A DNA stretch of 40,900 nt from Chthoniobacteraceae bacterium (GTDB lineage: Bacteria; Verrucomicrobiota; Verrucomicrobiia; Chthoniobacterales; Chthoniobacteraceae). Shown piece after piece: positions 6,883-15,236 of the stretch (position 1 is its first letter; each line of letters opens with the position of its first letter). Both the position numbers and the translations under genes were made by a program. Below the pieces are notes generated by a model. It did not search any database. It saw only the letters and a list, made by a program, of their open reading frames with translations, and was not told the DNA's origin. Location: NCBI GenBank assembly GCA_028714515.1, contig JAQTMF010000002.1, positions 1 to 40,900 of the forward strand. Direction: 5' to 3'.

Positions 6883-8553
6883 TCAGCACGCTTTCATGCC
6901 GATCATATCGGTGTTGGCAGCCCCGGGCGGGACGATGGGAAACACGTTCTCCTCGGGGGCGATGGGCAGGTTCACCAGGCACGGCCCGGGCTGGGCGAGC
7001 GCTTCCTTGAGCATGGCGGCGGGATCGGCCGCTTCGCCGAGGTCGCAGGCGCGGATGCCGAAGGCCCGGGCGAGCGCGGCGAAATCCGGCTGGCGCTCGA
7101 AGACGGAGGCGGAGTAGCGCTTGCCGTAAAAGAGTTCCTGTTGCTGGCGGACCATCCCCAGGCGGTTGTTGTTGAGCAGGATCACCGTCACATCCAGGTT
7201 CCACTCGGCCAGCGTGGCCAGTTCCTGGACGTTCATCAAAAGCGAGCCGTCGCCGCTCACGCAGACCACGCGGCGTCCGGGCGCGGCCAGCGCCGCCCCG
7301 ATGGCGGCGGGGAGCCCAAAGCCCATCGTGCCCAGCCCGCCGGAGGTCAGGAACGTCCGGGGACGGCGCACGGGGTAGCCCTGGGCCATCCACATTTGAT
7401 GCTGGCCCACGTCGGTGGTGACGATGGTTTCCGGCGTGAGGAATGCGCCGAGCGCCTGGCAGAACGCCAGCGGGTGCAATCCGCGTTCGCGCCGGGGGAC
7501 GGCGAGCGGGTGGCTCGCCTTGAGTTCCGCCGCGCGTTGCCGCCAGGCGGGGCGTTCGCGGGGCGGCACCAGCGGCAGAAGCTGGCGCAACACCGCGCCC
7601 ACATCCCCGGCCACGGAGACATCGGCGGGCTTGATCTTGTCGATCTCGCAGGGGTCGATCTCGATGTGGATGATCCGCGCCTCCGGGCAGAACCGGGCCG
7701 CGTGGCCGGTGGCCCGGTCGTCGAACCGCGCCCCCAGCACCACGAGCAAGTCGGCTTCGTCCAAAATATAATTGGTGCACGGCGCTCCGTGCATCCCCAG
7801 CATGCCGAGGGAGAGCGGGTGATCGCACGGGATCGCGCCCAGCCCCATCAGCGTGCTGGCCGCGGGCGCGCCGAGGCGCTCGGCCAGTTCCAAGGCGAGC
7901 CCGCCCGCGTCCGCGCCGATCACCCCGCCGCCCACGTACAGAACGGGGCGCTCGGATGCGGCCAGCAGCGCCGCCATTCGGGCCAGCGCTTCTTGCGAGA
8001 CGGCGGGGGCGGGCGCGGGTCTGCCCGGCTCGGGCCAATCCGTCACCTCGCATTCGCCCAGGAAAACGTCCTTGGGCACATCCACCACCACCGGGCCGGG
8101 GCGGCCGGATTCGGCGATCTCGAACGCCCTCGGGATCACGTCGAAAAGCTCCTCGGTCTGCATCACCATGAAGCTGTGTTTCGTGATCGGCAGCGTGAGT
8201 CCAAAGGTGTCCACCTCCTGGAAGGCGTCCGTGCGCAGGAGCGAGCGCGCCACCTGGCCCGTGATGGCCACCAGCGGCACGGAGTCGAGCTTCGCGTCGG
8301 CGATGGCCGTCAGCAGGTTCGTCGCGCCCGGCCCGGAGGTGCCCAGGCAGACGGCGGCCTTCCCCGTGACGCGCGCCATCCCCTGCGCGATAAAGCCCGC
8401 CCCTTGTTCATGCCGCGCCAGGACGTGCCGCAGCGGGCTCTCGTAAAGGGCGTCATACAAGGGCAGGATCGCGCCGCCGGGGATGCCGGAGAGCGTGGTG
8501 ACGCCCTGGCGTTCCAGTAATTTGCAGAGGATTTGGGCTCCGTTGAACTTCAT
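6883..8553 (-). CDS. ilvB: acetolactate synthase large (catalytic) subunit
   Basis: The 556-residue enzyme condenses two pyruvates to acetolactate (valine/leucine branch), or pyruvate with 2-oxobutyrate (isoleucine branch). The N-terminal pyrimidine-binding domain has the activating glutamate E49 (RHEQGAGF) and the GTSGPGATN loop. The C-terminal ThDP motif runs from GDGSLLMN to LNNNRLGM. Methionines and residues around MVRQQQELFYGKRYS fit anabolic AHAS, not catabolic AlsS. No ilvN regulatory subunit or ilvC lies next to it; rpmE follows directly. A Val/Leu-rich leader peptide and terminator lie upstream, implying attenuation. The start has no visible Shine-Dalgarno sequence. Confidence 0.95.
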   Translation of the reverse strand: MKFNGAQILCKLLERQGVTTLSGIPGGAILPLYDALYESPLRHVLARHEQGAGFIAQGMARVTGKAAVCLGTSGPGATNLLTAIADAKLDSVPLVAITGQVARSLLRTDAFQEVDTFGLTLPITKHSFMVMQTEELFDVIPRAFEIAESGRPGPVVVDVPKDVFLGECEVTDWPEPGRPAPAPAVSQEALARMAALLAASERPVLYVGGGVIGADAGGLALELAERLGAPAASTLMGLGAIPCDHPLSLGMLGMHGAPCTNYILDEADLLVVLGARFDDRATGHAARFCPEARIIHIEIDPCEIDKIKPADVSVAGDVGAVLRQLLPLVPPRERPAWRQRAAELKASHPLAVPRRERGLHPLAFCQALGAFLTPETIVTTDVGQHQMWMAQGYPVRRPRTFLTSGGLGTMGFGLPAAIGAALAAPGRRVVCVSGDGSLLMNVQELATLAEWNLDVTVILLNNNRLGMVRQQQELFYGKRYSASVFERQPDFAALARAFGIRACDLGEAADPAAMLKEALAQPGPCLVNLPIAPEENVFPIVPPGAANTDMIGMKAC

Positions 8554-8596
8554 GGGTCTGGGTATTTCGTTGGGTCCGGCGAGGCCGCGCGAGGGT

Positions 8597-8631
8597 AAAA
8601 AAAATCCCCTCCAGCGGCAGGCCGGAGAGGG
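8597..8631 (-). terminator. attenuator terminator in the ilvB leader
   Basis: On the minus strand CCCTCT pairs with GGAGGG and CGGC with GCCG around a CT loop (stem 8606-8631). Eight T residues follow (8597-8604). It lies 44 bases before ilvB and 23 bases after the leader peptide stop, the position expected of a transcription attenuator. Its 5' arm overlaps the sequence that can instead pair with the end of the leader ORF. Confidence 0.75.
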
Positions 8632-8671
8632 TTATCGTCAGTTTTTTGAACCCCTCACCGAGCCTCCGGCC
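8620..8671 (-). promoter_or_regulatory. antiterminator pairing in the ilvB leader
   Basis: On the minus strand GGCCGGAG (8664-8671, inside leader codons 27-29) is perfectly complementary to CTCCGGCC (8620-8627), which is part of the terminator 5' arm. The two structures exclude each other. A ribosome stalled at the upstream Val codons would leave GGCCGGAG free and favour antitermination. A ribosome at the stop codon (8655-8657) would cover it and allow termination. A further 9-base pairing, CCTCACCGA (8737-8745) with TCGGTGAGG (8653-8661), links the two ends of the leader ORF. Confidence 0.65.
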
Positions 8672-8750
8672 GTACAACGCCTACGAGCGCCACTCCCGCA
8701 AGAACGGGGCGGACGCTAAGGGCTACGGTTTGGAGATCGGTGAGGAACAT
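8655..8750 (-). CDS. branched-chain amino acid leader peptide for ilvB attenuation
   Basis: This 31-codon frame starts with ATG at 8748-8750 and ends with TGA. It includes the stretch VALSVRPVLAGVALVGVV, with seven Val and five Leu codons in 31 and no Ile. Regulatory leader peptides before ilv operons in Proteobacteria have the same character. The terminator with U-run and the competing pairing follow in the correct order. There is no obvious Shine-Dalgarno sequence, and the nearest promoter candidate leaves only about 8 bases of 5' leader. The peptide itself is not expected to have a function beyond sensing charged tRNA. Confidence 0.7.
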   Translation of the reverse strand: MFLTDLQTVALSVRPVLAGVALVGVVRPEAR

Positions 8751-8764
8751 TAGAATCTTGCAGC

Positions 8765-8793
8765 TCATTAACCGGGGAGCCCCGGCTTGTCAA
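8765..8793 (-). promoter_or_regulatory. candidate promoter of the ilvB leader
   Basis: On the minus strand a perfect TTGACA (8788-8793) is followed after 17 bases by TAATGA (8765-8770), a weak -10. The spacer holds a perfect inverted repeat, CCGGGG/CCCCGG. Transcription would begin near 8758, about 8 bases before the leader-peptide ATG. The ilvB unit is divergent from gltA. Confidence 0.5.
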
Positions 8794-8894
8794 TCTCCCA
8801 AAAGCCGCCTTTCGCTCTTTTTTTGGCATTTCGGGGCTCTTGCCGCACTTTTTCTTTTTCGCGGGCGGCGTTCCCTGCTATTGAATGAGGAGAT

Positions 8895-10184
8895 ATGCCA
8901 GAATTCGTCGAGTTTCAGTTGGACGGGAAATGCGTGCGGCTCCCCATTGTCGAGGGGACGGCCGGAGAAAAGGCCATTGATATCTCGACGCTGCGCGAAC
9001 AGACCGGCTACATCACGCTCGACAGCGGCTACGGCAACACCGGTTCCTGCGAGAGCGATATCACCTTTATCGACGGCGAGCAGGGGATCCTGCGCTACCG
9101 GGGGATTCCGATCGAGGAACTGGCGGAGAAATCCACCTTCATCGAAACGGCCTACCTCCTCATGTACGGCCACCTGCCGACGGGGTCGGAGCTGCACCAG
9201 TTTTCCCGGTTGCTCACGGAAAACGAGATGATCCACGAGGACATGAAGTACCACTTCGAGGGCTTCCCCTCGAACGCGCACCCCATGGCGATCCTCTCCT
9301 CCATGATCAACGCCTCGGGCTGCTTCCAGCCCCAGATGCTGGCCGCGCACAGCCGCAAGACCTTCGATCTGCACGCCGCGCGGCTCGTCTCGCAGGTGCG
9401 CACCATCGCCGCGTTTGCCTACCGCAAATCGCTCGGGCTGCCCATCATCTACCCGAAGCCGATTTACAAATACTCGGCCAACTTCCTGCACATGATGTTC
9501 TCGGAGCCGTATTGCGACTACGAGCTGAAGCCGGAAGTCGTCCGCGCGCTGGACTTGATCTTCATCCTCCACGCCGACCACGAGCAGAATTGCTCCACCT
9601 CCACCGTCCGCATGGTCGCCTCCAGCCGGGCCAGCCTGTTCGCGGGCGCGGCCGCCGGTGTCTGCGCCCTTTGGGGGCCGCTGCACGGCGGGGCCAACCA
9701 GGCCGTGCTGGAAATGCTGGAGCGCATTTACGAGGACGGCGACGACGGCACGAAGTTCATCGCCGCCGCCAAGGACAAAAAGAGCCGCAGCCGCCTCATG
9801 GGCTTCGGCCACCGGGTGTACAAAAACTACGACCCGCGCGCGCGGATCATCAAGCAACGCTGCGACGAACTGCTCGCCGCGCTCAAGGTCGAGGACCCGC
9901 TGCTGGACATCGCGCGCAACCTGGAACAGGCCGCGCTCAACGATCCGTACTTCGTCGAACGCAAGCTCTACCCGAACGTCGATTTCTACAGCGGCATCAT
10001 CATGCGGGCCATCGGCATCCCGGTGGAAATGTTCACCGTCATCTTCGCCATCGGGCGCATGCCCGGGTGGATCGCCAACTACCGCGAAACCATCGAAGAC
10101 CGCAACGCCCGCATCTACCGTCCCCGGCAGATCTACCAGGGCAAACCGCTCCAGCATTACGTGCCCATGCACGACCGGGAGTAG
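8895..10184 (+). CDS. gltA: citrate synthase
   Basis: The 429-residue protein has the length and N-terminal beta domain of the hexameric, Gram-negative-type (type II) citrate synthase. It condenses acetyl-CoA and oxaloacetate to citrate at the entry of the TCA cycle. The catalytic histidine motifs [11 protein letters not shown] and [14 protein letters not shown] are intact, and the C-terminal RMPGWIANY and RPRQIYQG segments are present. The ATG at 8895 is preceded by GAGGAG at 6-base spacing, one of the clearest Shine-Dalgarno sites here. It is divergent from the ilvB leader. Confidence 0.97.
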   Translation: MPEFVEFQLDGKCVRLPIVEGTAGEKAIDISTLREQTGYITLDSGYGNTGSCESDITFIDGEQGILRYRGIPIEELAEKSTFIETAYLLMYGHLPTGSELHQFSRLLTENEMIHEDMKYHFEGFPSNAHPMAILSSMINASGCFQPQMLAAHSRKTFDLHAARLVSQVRTIAAFAYRKSLGLPIIYPKPIYKYSANFLHMMFSEPYCDYELKPEVVRALDLIFILHADHEQNCSTSTVRMVASSRASLFAGAAAGVCALWGPLHGGANQAVLEMLERIYEDGDDGTKFIAAAKDKKSRSRLMGFGHRVYKNYDPRARIIKQRCDELLAALKVEDPLLDIARNLEQAALNDPYFVERKLYPNVDFYSGIIMRAIGIPVEMFTVIFAIGRMPGWIANYRETIEDRNARIYRPRQIYQGKPLQHYVPMHDRE

Positions 10185-10241
10185 GAAGGGAGTGGGAAGA
10201 GAGCCGCGGAGGCGCGCGCACATTTTCCCGTGGCTTCGTTT

Positions 10242-10292
10242 GGAGGCTGGAGCCTCCGGGACACCTGCGTTACCAAGCTGGAGCTTGGTAAC
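10242..10292. repeat. tandem pair of TGGA-loop hairpins, dispersed-repeat type
   Basis: Two perfect palindromes share the same four-base loop TGGA. GGAGGC/GCCTCC occupies 10242-10257 and GTTACCAAGC/GCTTGGTAAC 10269-10292. I recall similar AAGCTGGAGCTT hairpins as dispersed intergenic repeats in several phyla. They lie in the gap after gltA and might also stall polymerase, but no T-run follows them. Confidence 0.55.
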
Positions 10293-10315
10293 GAGAGGAA
10301 CTTGGGAATGAGCCG

Positions 10316-10332
10316 AACGCGGGGCGTTTTTT
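10316..10332 (+). terminator. possible weak terminator after gltA
   Basis: AACGC (10316-10320) and GCGTT (10324-10328) enclose a GGG loop, and a run of T reaches 10332. The stem is only five pairs, so the call is weak. It lies about 130 bases after gltA and 48 before the transporter gene. Confidence 0.35.
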
Positions 10333-10379
10333 CCACGGAAATGTTTTCTTTTCCCCGCCGGGATCGTTAACTTTTAGCC

Positions 10380-11369
10380 GTGACTCTTTCGGAGCAACAG
10401 CGATTCCAGGAGCCGGTAACCAACCACATCCGCAAGGACTATGGATTGCTCCGGGAGGACTGGACTGTCCACGAAACCATCGAGCACCTGCGCACGCTCA
10501 ACATCGGCGAGCGGATCATCTATTTCTACGTCAGCGGCGAGAACGACCGGCTTGTCGGCGTCGTTCCCACGCGCAAGCTGCTCATGTCGGCGGCCGACCA
10601 GAAACTCGGCGAAATCATGAGCCGGCGCGTCGTCGCCATCCCCAAGACCGCCACCGTTTTCGACGCCTGCGAATTCTTCGTGCTGCACAAATTCTTCGCC
10701 CTGCCCGTCGTGGACGAACAGCGCCGCCTGCTCGGCGTCGTGGATATCAACCTCGTCACCGAGGAAGTGCTGGAAGGCACCGAGACGCCCGAGTTGCAGG
10801 ACGTTTTCGAAGTGCTCGGCTTCCACATGGCCGCAGTCCGCAACGCCGGCCCGTTCAAGGCCGTGCGGTTCCGCTTCCCGTGGCTGGTGGCCACCATCCT
10901 GAGCGGCACCGTCTGCGCATTCATCACCGGCGAATTTGAGGCGACCCTCCAGCGCCTGCTCGTGCTCGCGTTTTTCCTCCCGCTCGTCTTCGGGCTGGCC
11001 GAGAGCGTCAGCATGCAGTCGATGACCCTTTTCATCCAATCCCTGCGCGTCAACCCGCCCTCGCGGGCTTGGTATTTCGGAGCCGTGCGCCGCGAAGCCA
11101 CCACGGCCACGCTGCTGGGCCTCGTTTGCGGGCTGGTCGTCGGCCTGATCGTTTGGGCGTGGCATGGCCAGGCGGGCGCGGCGGCGGCCATCGGAGTCAG
11201 CGTGCTCCTCTCGTTTGAAACCGCCTGCTTCCTCGGCCTGAGCATCCCGTCGCTCCTGCACGCCCTCAAGCTGGACCCCAAGATCGCCGCCGGGCCCGTC
11301 ACCCTGGCCCTCACCGACATCGCCACGCTCCTCTTCTACTTCGGCGTCGCGGCGATCGTCCTGCGATAG
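10380..11369 (+). CDS. MgtE-type divalent cation (magnesium) transporter lacking the MgtE N domain
   Basis: The 329-residue protein starts with GTG; an in-frame stop 12 bases upstream excludes a longer form. Residues about 30-150 are a CBS pair with typical motifs (GVVPTRKLL, ALPVVDEQRRLLGVVD). Residues about 165-329 carry five hydrophobic segments with the MgtE-like FFLPLVFGLAESVSMQS and the GPVTLALTDIATLLFYFGVA end. Standard MgtE proteins are near 450 residues, because a superhelical N domain precedes the CBS pair; that domain is missing here. In MgtE the CBS domains sense cytoplasmic magnesium and gate the channel, so a gated cation channel is the best guess. No Shine-Dalgarno sequence is seen. 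Confidence 0.8.
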   Translation: MTLSEQQRFQEPVTNHIRKDYGLLREDWTVHETIEHLRTLNIGERIIYFYVSGENDRLVGVVPTRKLLMSAADQKLGEIMSRRVVAIPKTATVFDACEFFVLHKFFALPVVDEQRRLLGVVDINLVTEEVLEGTETPELQDVFEVLGFHMAAVRNAGPFKAVRFRFPWLVATILSGTVCAFITGEFEATLQRLLVLAFFLPLVFGLAESVSMQSMTLFIQSLRVNPPSRAWYFGAVRREATTATLLGLVCGLVVGLIVWAWHGQAGAAAAIGVSVLLSFETACFLGLSIPSLLHALKLDPKIAAGPVTLALTDIATLLFYFGVAAIVLR

Positions 11370-11388
11370 CCCGCCTCCCCCCCGGAGC

Positions 11389-11417
11389 TTGCAAAAGAGG
11401 GGGATCGCGGGTAAATA
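11389..11417 (+). promoter_or_regulatory. candidate promoter of cimA
   Basis: TTGCAA (11389-11394) and TAAATA (11412-11417) are 17 bases apart, and the implied transcript start is about 10 bases before the cimA ATG. A 7-base inverted repeat, AAGAGGG (11395-11401) and CCCTCTT (11421-11427), brackets the -10 and could be an operator. Both hexamers are imperfect. Confidence 0.4.
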
Positions 11418-11433
11418 TGACCCTCTTGTCCAT

Positions 11434-13020
11434 ATGAACAAACACCAGGTCAGCCTCTACGACACCACGCTGCGTGACGGCACGCAGGGGACCGGAATCT
11501 CGTTTAGTCTCCTGGACAAAATTCGCGTGGCCGAGAAGCTCGACAGCTTCGGCATCCACTACATCGAAGGGGGCTGGCCCGGCTCCAACCCCAAGGACGC
11601 CGAGTTCTTCAAGGAAGTTCGCAAACGCACCTGGGTCCATGCCAAAATCGCCGCCTTCGGCAGCACCCGGCGCGGCGGCGTGCGCGTGGAGGACGACCCG
11701 CAAGTGCGCTCGCTCCTGGAATCCCACGCCCCCGTTGTCACCCTCGTCGGCAAAAGCTGGATCCTGCACGTGCGCGAAGTCCTCAACGTCGCGCCCGAGG
11801 AAAACCTCGCCATGATCCGCGACACCGTCGCCTACTTCAAAGCCCACGGCCGCGAGGTCTTTTACGACGCCGAGCATTTCTTTGACGGCTACAAGGAGGA
11901 CCCGGATTACGCCCTTTGCACCCTGCGCGCCGCCGTGGAAGGCGGGGCCGATCTCCCCGTCCTCTGCGACACCAACGGCGGCACCCTGCCCGACGAAATC
12001 GAGCGGATCACCCGCGATGTGATCGCCCGCATCGGCATGCCCGTGGGCGTTCACCCGCACAACGATTGCGGCCTCGCCGTCGCGAACGCCCTGGCCGCCG
12101 TCCGCGCCGGAGCCGTGCAGGTCCAGGGGACCATGAACGGCTATGGCGAGCGCGTCGGCAACTGCAACCTCACGACGCTGATCCCCAACCTCCAGCTCAA
12201 AATGGGGCTTCCCGTCGTCCCCGACCTCAGCCGCCTGCGCGAGGTCTCCCTTTTTGTCGACGAACTGGCCAACAGCCTCCACGACATCCGCGCCCCCTAC
12301 GTCGGCGCCACCGCCTTTGCCCACAAGGGAGGCATCCACGTCAACGCCGTCCAGAAGCTCGCGCGCAGCTATGAGCACATCCGGCCCGAGCAGGTCGGCA
12401 ATACCCAGAACATCCTCGTCTCCGAGCTATCCGGCCAGAGCAACATTCTGCTCAAGGCCGAGAGCCTCGGCATCCCGCTCCAAAAAGACGCCCCCGAGGT
12501 GCTGCAAATCCTCCAGGAAATCAAGCGGCGCGAATCCCTCGGCTACGAATTCGAGGCCGCCGACGGCTCCCTGGACCTTCTCATTCGCCGCATCCTGCAC
12601 CACCACGAGCCGATCTTCCAACTCCTCGAATACCACTGCACCTTCCGGCGCTCCGGCGCGTCCAATCCCGCGCACACCACCTGCGAGGCCACCGTCAAGA
12701 TGCTGGTCAACGGCGAGCGCGTCTACACCGTGGACGAGGGCGACGGCCCCGTGAACGCCCTGGACGCCGCGTTGCGCAAATCCCTGCGCCCCTACTACCC
12801 GCAGATCGACGGCATCAAGCTGGCCGACTATAAAGTGCGCATCCTCGACAGCCGCCGGGGGACCGCCGCGCGCACCCGCGTGCTTATCGCCAGCACCGAC
12901 GGCAAGACCAGTTGGGGCACCGTCGGCGTCTCCAACAACGTCATCGAGGCGAGCTGGCTGGCCCTGGTGGACGCCATCGAGTGCAAACTGCTCCCCCTTC
13001 CGCGCGCGGAGGCGAAATAA
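11434..13020 (+). CDS. cimA: (R)-citramalate synthase
   Basis: The 528-residue protein belongs to the isopropylmalate/homocitrate synthase family. The TIM barrel opens with the catalytic metal-site motif DTTLRDGTQG (residues 10-19) and contains HPHNDCGLAVAN. The C-terminal LeuA-type regulatory domain (about 370-528) is the site of isoleucine feedback in CimA. Length, the GTGISFS start and the SGQSNILLKAESLGI linker fit citramalate synthase better than LeuA. The reaction joins acetyl-CoA and pyruvate to citramalate, giving 2-oxobutyrate for isoleucine without threonine. The ATG at 11434 begins the conserved sequence. No Shine-Dalgarno sequence is present. Confidence 0.92.
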   Translation: MNKHQVSLYDTTLRDGTQGTGISFSLLDKIRVAEKLDSFGIHYIEGGWPGSNPKDAEFFKEVRKRTWVHAKIAAFGSTRRGGVRVEDDPQVRSLLESHAPVVTLVGKSWILHVREVLNVAPEENLAMIRDTVAYFKAHGREVFYDAEHFFDGYKEDPDYALCTLRAAVEGGADLPVLCDTNGGTLPDEIERITRDVIARIGMPVGVHPHNDCGLAVANALAAVRAGAVQVQGTMNGYGERVGNCNLTTLIPNLQLKMGLPVVPDLSRLREVSLFVDELANSLHDIRAPYVGATAFAHKGGIHVNAVQKLARSYEHIRPEQVGNTQNILVSELSGQSNILLKAESLGIPLQKDAPEVLQILQEIKRRESLGYEFEAADGSLDLLIRRILHHHEPIFQLLEYHCTFRRSGASNPAHTTCEATVKMLVNGERVYTVDEGDGPVNALDAALRKSLRPYYPQIDGIKLADYKVRILDSRRGTAARTRVLIASTDGKTSWGTVGVSNNVIEASWLALVDAIECKLLPLPRAEAK

Positions 13021-13413
<393 letters not shown>

Positions 13414-13437
13414 TTCCTCCTTTTTTCCATCTATTCC

Positions 13438-14232
13438 ATGACATCCTGGCTGGTAGTCGTGCTTCTCGGCATGATCGAGGGGCTCACCGAGTTCATCCCT
13501 GTCTCCTCAACCGGCCATCTCCTTCTGGCCGAACAGTGGCTCCCCAAACAGAGCGAACTGTTCAACGTCGTCATCCAGAGCGGCGCGATGCTCGCGCTGT
13601 TGCCCATCTTCTCGCGCCGCCTGCGGGAGATGATCTTCCGTTTCAACGAGCCGGAGAACCGGGACCTCGTGCTCAAGCTCGCCGCCGCGTTCTTCATCAC
13701 CGGCGTGGGCGGCGTGTTGATGAAAAAACTCGGATTCGTCCTGCCGCACGATCCGATGCCCATCGCCTGGGCCACGCTGCTGGGCGGGTTCGTCATTTTC
13801 GGCGTGGAACGGTGGATCGAAGGGAAGCAACTTCCCGACCGCATCACCTGGACCGTCGCCATCGCCATCGGCCTGGCGCAGTTGATCGCGGCCGTCTTCC
13901 CCGGCTCGTCGCGTTCCGGGACCACCATCATCATGGCGCTGGCCATCGGGCTCAACAGGCCGCGCGCCACGGAGTTTTCCTTTTTGCTGGGCATCCCCAC
14001 CATGTTCGCCGCCGGGGCGCTGGAGATTCACCATGAACTGAAGCAGGCGGGTGGGGCGCACGAAAGCTGGAGCCTCCTGCTGCTGGGCACCGCCGTTTCC
14101 GCCGTCATGGCGTTCATCGTCGTCAAATGGTTGATCCGGTTCGTGCAGCACAACACCTTCCGGGGGTTTGCTTACTACCGCGTCGTGATGGGCGGCGCGA
14201 TGCTCCTCTACTTCTGGCCGCACAAGGGGTAG
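13438..14232 (+). CDS. uppP: undecaprenyl-diphosphatase (bacitracin resistance protein)
   Basis: The 264-residue integral membrane protein carries both signature motifs: EGLTEFIPVSSTGHL near residue 14, and PGSSRSGTT near 157. About eight hydrophobic segments are visible. It dephosphorylates undecaprenyl pyrophosphate so that the lipid carrier can be reused in peptidoglycan and polysaccharide synthesis. It probably forms the end of the cimA-glnB unit. The start is preceded by a pyrimidine-rich stretch with no Shine-Dalgarno sequence. The next gene is convergent. Confidence 0.95.
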   Translation: MTSWLVVVLLGMIEGLTEFIPVSSTGHLLLAEQWLPKQSELFNVVIQSGAMLALLPIFSRRLREMIFRFNEPENRDLVLKLAAAFFITGVGGVLMKKLGFVLPHDPMPIAWATLLGGFVIFGVERWIEGKQLPDRITWTVAIAIGLAQLIAAVFPGSSRSGTTIIMALAIGLNRPRATEFSFLLGIPTMFAAGALEIHHELKQAGGAHESWSLLLLGTAVSAVMAFIVVKWLIRFVQHNTFRGFAYYRVVMGGAMLLYFWPHKG

Positions 14233-14243
14233 GCCGCGTGCCA

Positions 14244-14273
14244 TGTCATCCCGAACGAATGTGAGGGACCCCT
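14244..14273. repeat. fragment resembling the TGTCATCCCGA dispersed intergenic repeat
   Basis: The stretch TGTCATCCCGAACGAATGTG, running on into AGGGACCCCT, resembles an intergenic repeat I recall from many bacterial phyla (TGTCATCC-GAGCGAA...GAGGGACC). It lies in the 92-base gap between the convergent uppP and oppC genes. Only one copy is in the window, so its repeat nature is recalled, not shown. I see no clear terminator in this gap. Confidence 0.4.
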
Positions 14274-14324
14274 CAAGCGTCCCGGAACCCCGCTTCCTTC
14301 AGCGCATCGAGTGATGACGGATTT

Positions 14325-15236
14325 TTAATGCTTCTCGCGCGGGTCGAGCACGTCGCGCAGGGCGTCGCCCAGGAAGTTGAGCGCCAGTAGCGTCGCGCTC
14401 ATCGTCACGGCCGGGAAAACCAAGAGCCACCAGTAGCTTTTCACCGGGTTGATCGCCTGCGCCCCATCGGCCAGCAGCGAGCCCCAACTCGCCTGCGGCG
14501 CCTGGATGCCCAGGCCCAGGAAGCTCAGGAACGACTCGTCCAGGATCACCGCCGGAACCGTCAGCGTCAGGTAAACGATCACCACCCCCAGCAGGTTCGG
14601 CAGCAAGTGGCGCGTCAGGATTTTCCAATGGCTCTGGCCCAGGCTGCGGGCCGCCAGCACGAACTGCCGGGACTTGAGCGCCAGCACCTGCCCCCGCACG
14701 ATCCGCGCCATGGTGAGCCATTCGATGAGCCCCAGCGAAAGCACCAGGATCACAATGCGCGAATAATTGACCAGCCCCGGCACGCCCGCGTCCAGCAGCC
14801 AGGTCTTCATCCGCGCGTCAAACGCGTTGATGGCGATGAGCAGGATGATGAGGCGCGGCACCGCGTAGAGGATCTCGACAAAGCGCATCATCGCCCCGTC
14901 CGTTTTGCCCCCCGCGTAGCCCGAAACGAGCCCGTAAGCCGTGCCGATGAAAAACGCGATCAGCGCCCCGGCGATTCCCACCGCCAGCGACACGCGCGCC
15001 CCGCTCAGCACCCGGTAAAGCATGTCCTGCCCGTGCAGATCCGTCCCGAACGGGTGCGCCCACGACGGCGCGGCGAACTGCGCGGCGCTTACCTCCGCGG
15101 CCGAGGGCGGCAACAGCATCGGCCCGAACACGGCGGCCAGCGCCACGAGCGCCACCACCGCCAGCGAGACGCGCACCGTGTTCCCCCGCGCCCACAACCG
15201 CTGCCAGGCATTGGGAAAATCAGACGGCTTCGTCAT
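14325..15236 (-). CDS. peptide/oligopeptide ABC transporter permease, OppC/DppC type
   Basis: The 303-residue inner-membrane permease has an N-terminal cytoplasmic segment and first helix, then five more helices. The HPFGTDLHGQDMLYRVLSGARVSLAVG sequence region is typical of OppC/DppC. The EAA loop that contacts the ATPase is RSLGQSHWKILTRHLLPNLLG (about 190-210). Its start overlaps the end of the OppB-type gene by 17 bases, so the two are translationally coupled. The binding protein and ATPases are not beside it, so the substrate is unknown. Confidence 0.9.
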   Translation of the reverse strand: MTKPSDFPNAWQRLWARGNTVRVSLAVVALVALAAVFGPMLLPPSAAEVSAAQFAAPSWAHPFGTDLHGQDMLYRVLSGARVSLAVGIAGALIAFFIGTAYGLVSGYAGGKTDGAMMRFVEILYAVPRLIILLIAINAFDARMKTWLLDAGVPGLVNYSRIVILVLSLGLIEWLTMARIVRGQVLALKSRQFVLAARSLGQSHWKILTRHLLPNLLGVVIVYLTLTVPAVILDESFLSFLGLGIQAPQASWGSLLADGAQAINPVKSYWWLLVFPAVTMSATLLALNFLGDALRDVLDPREKH

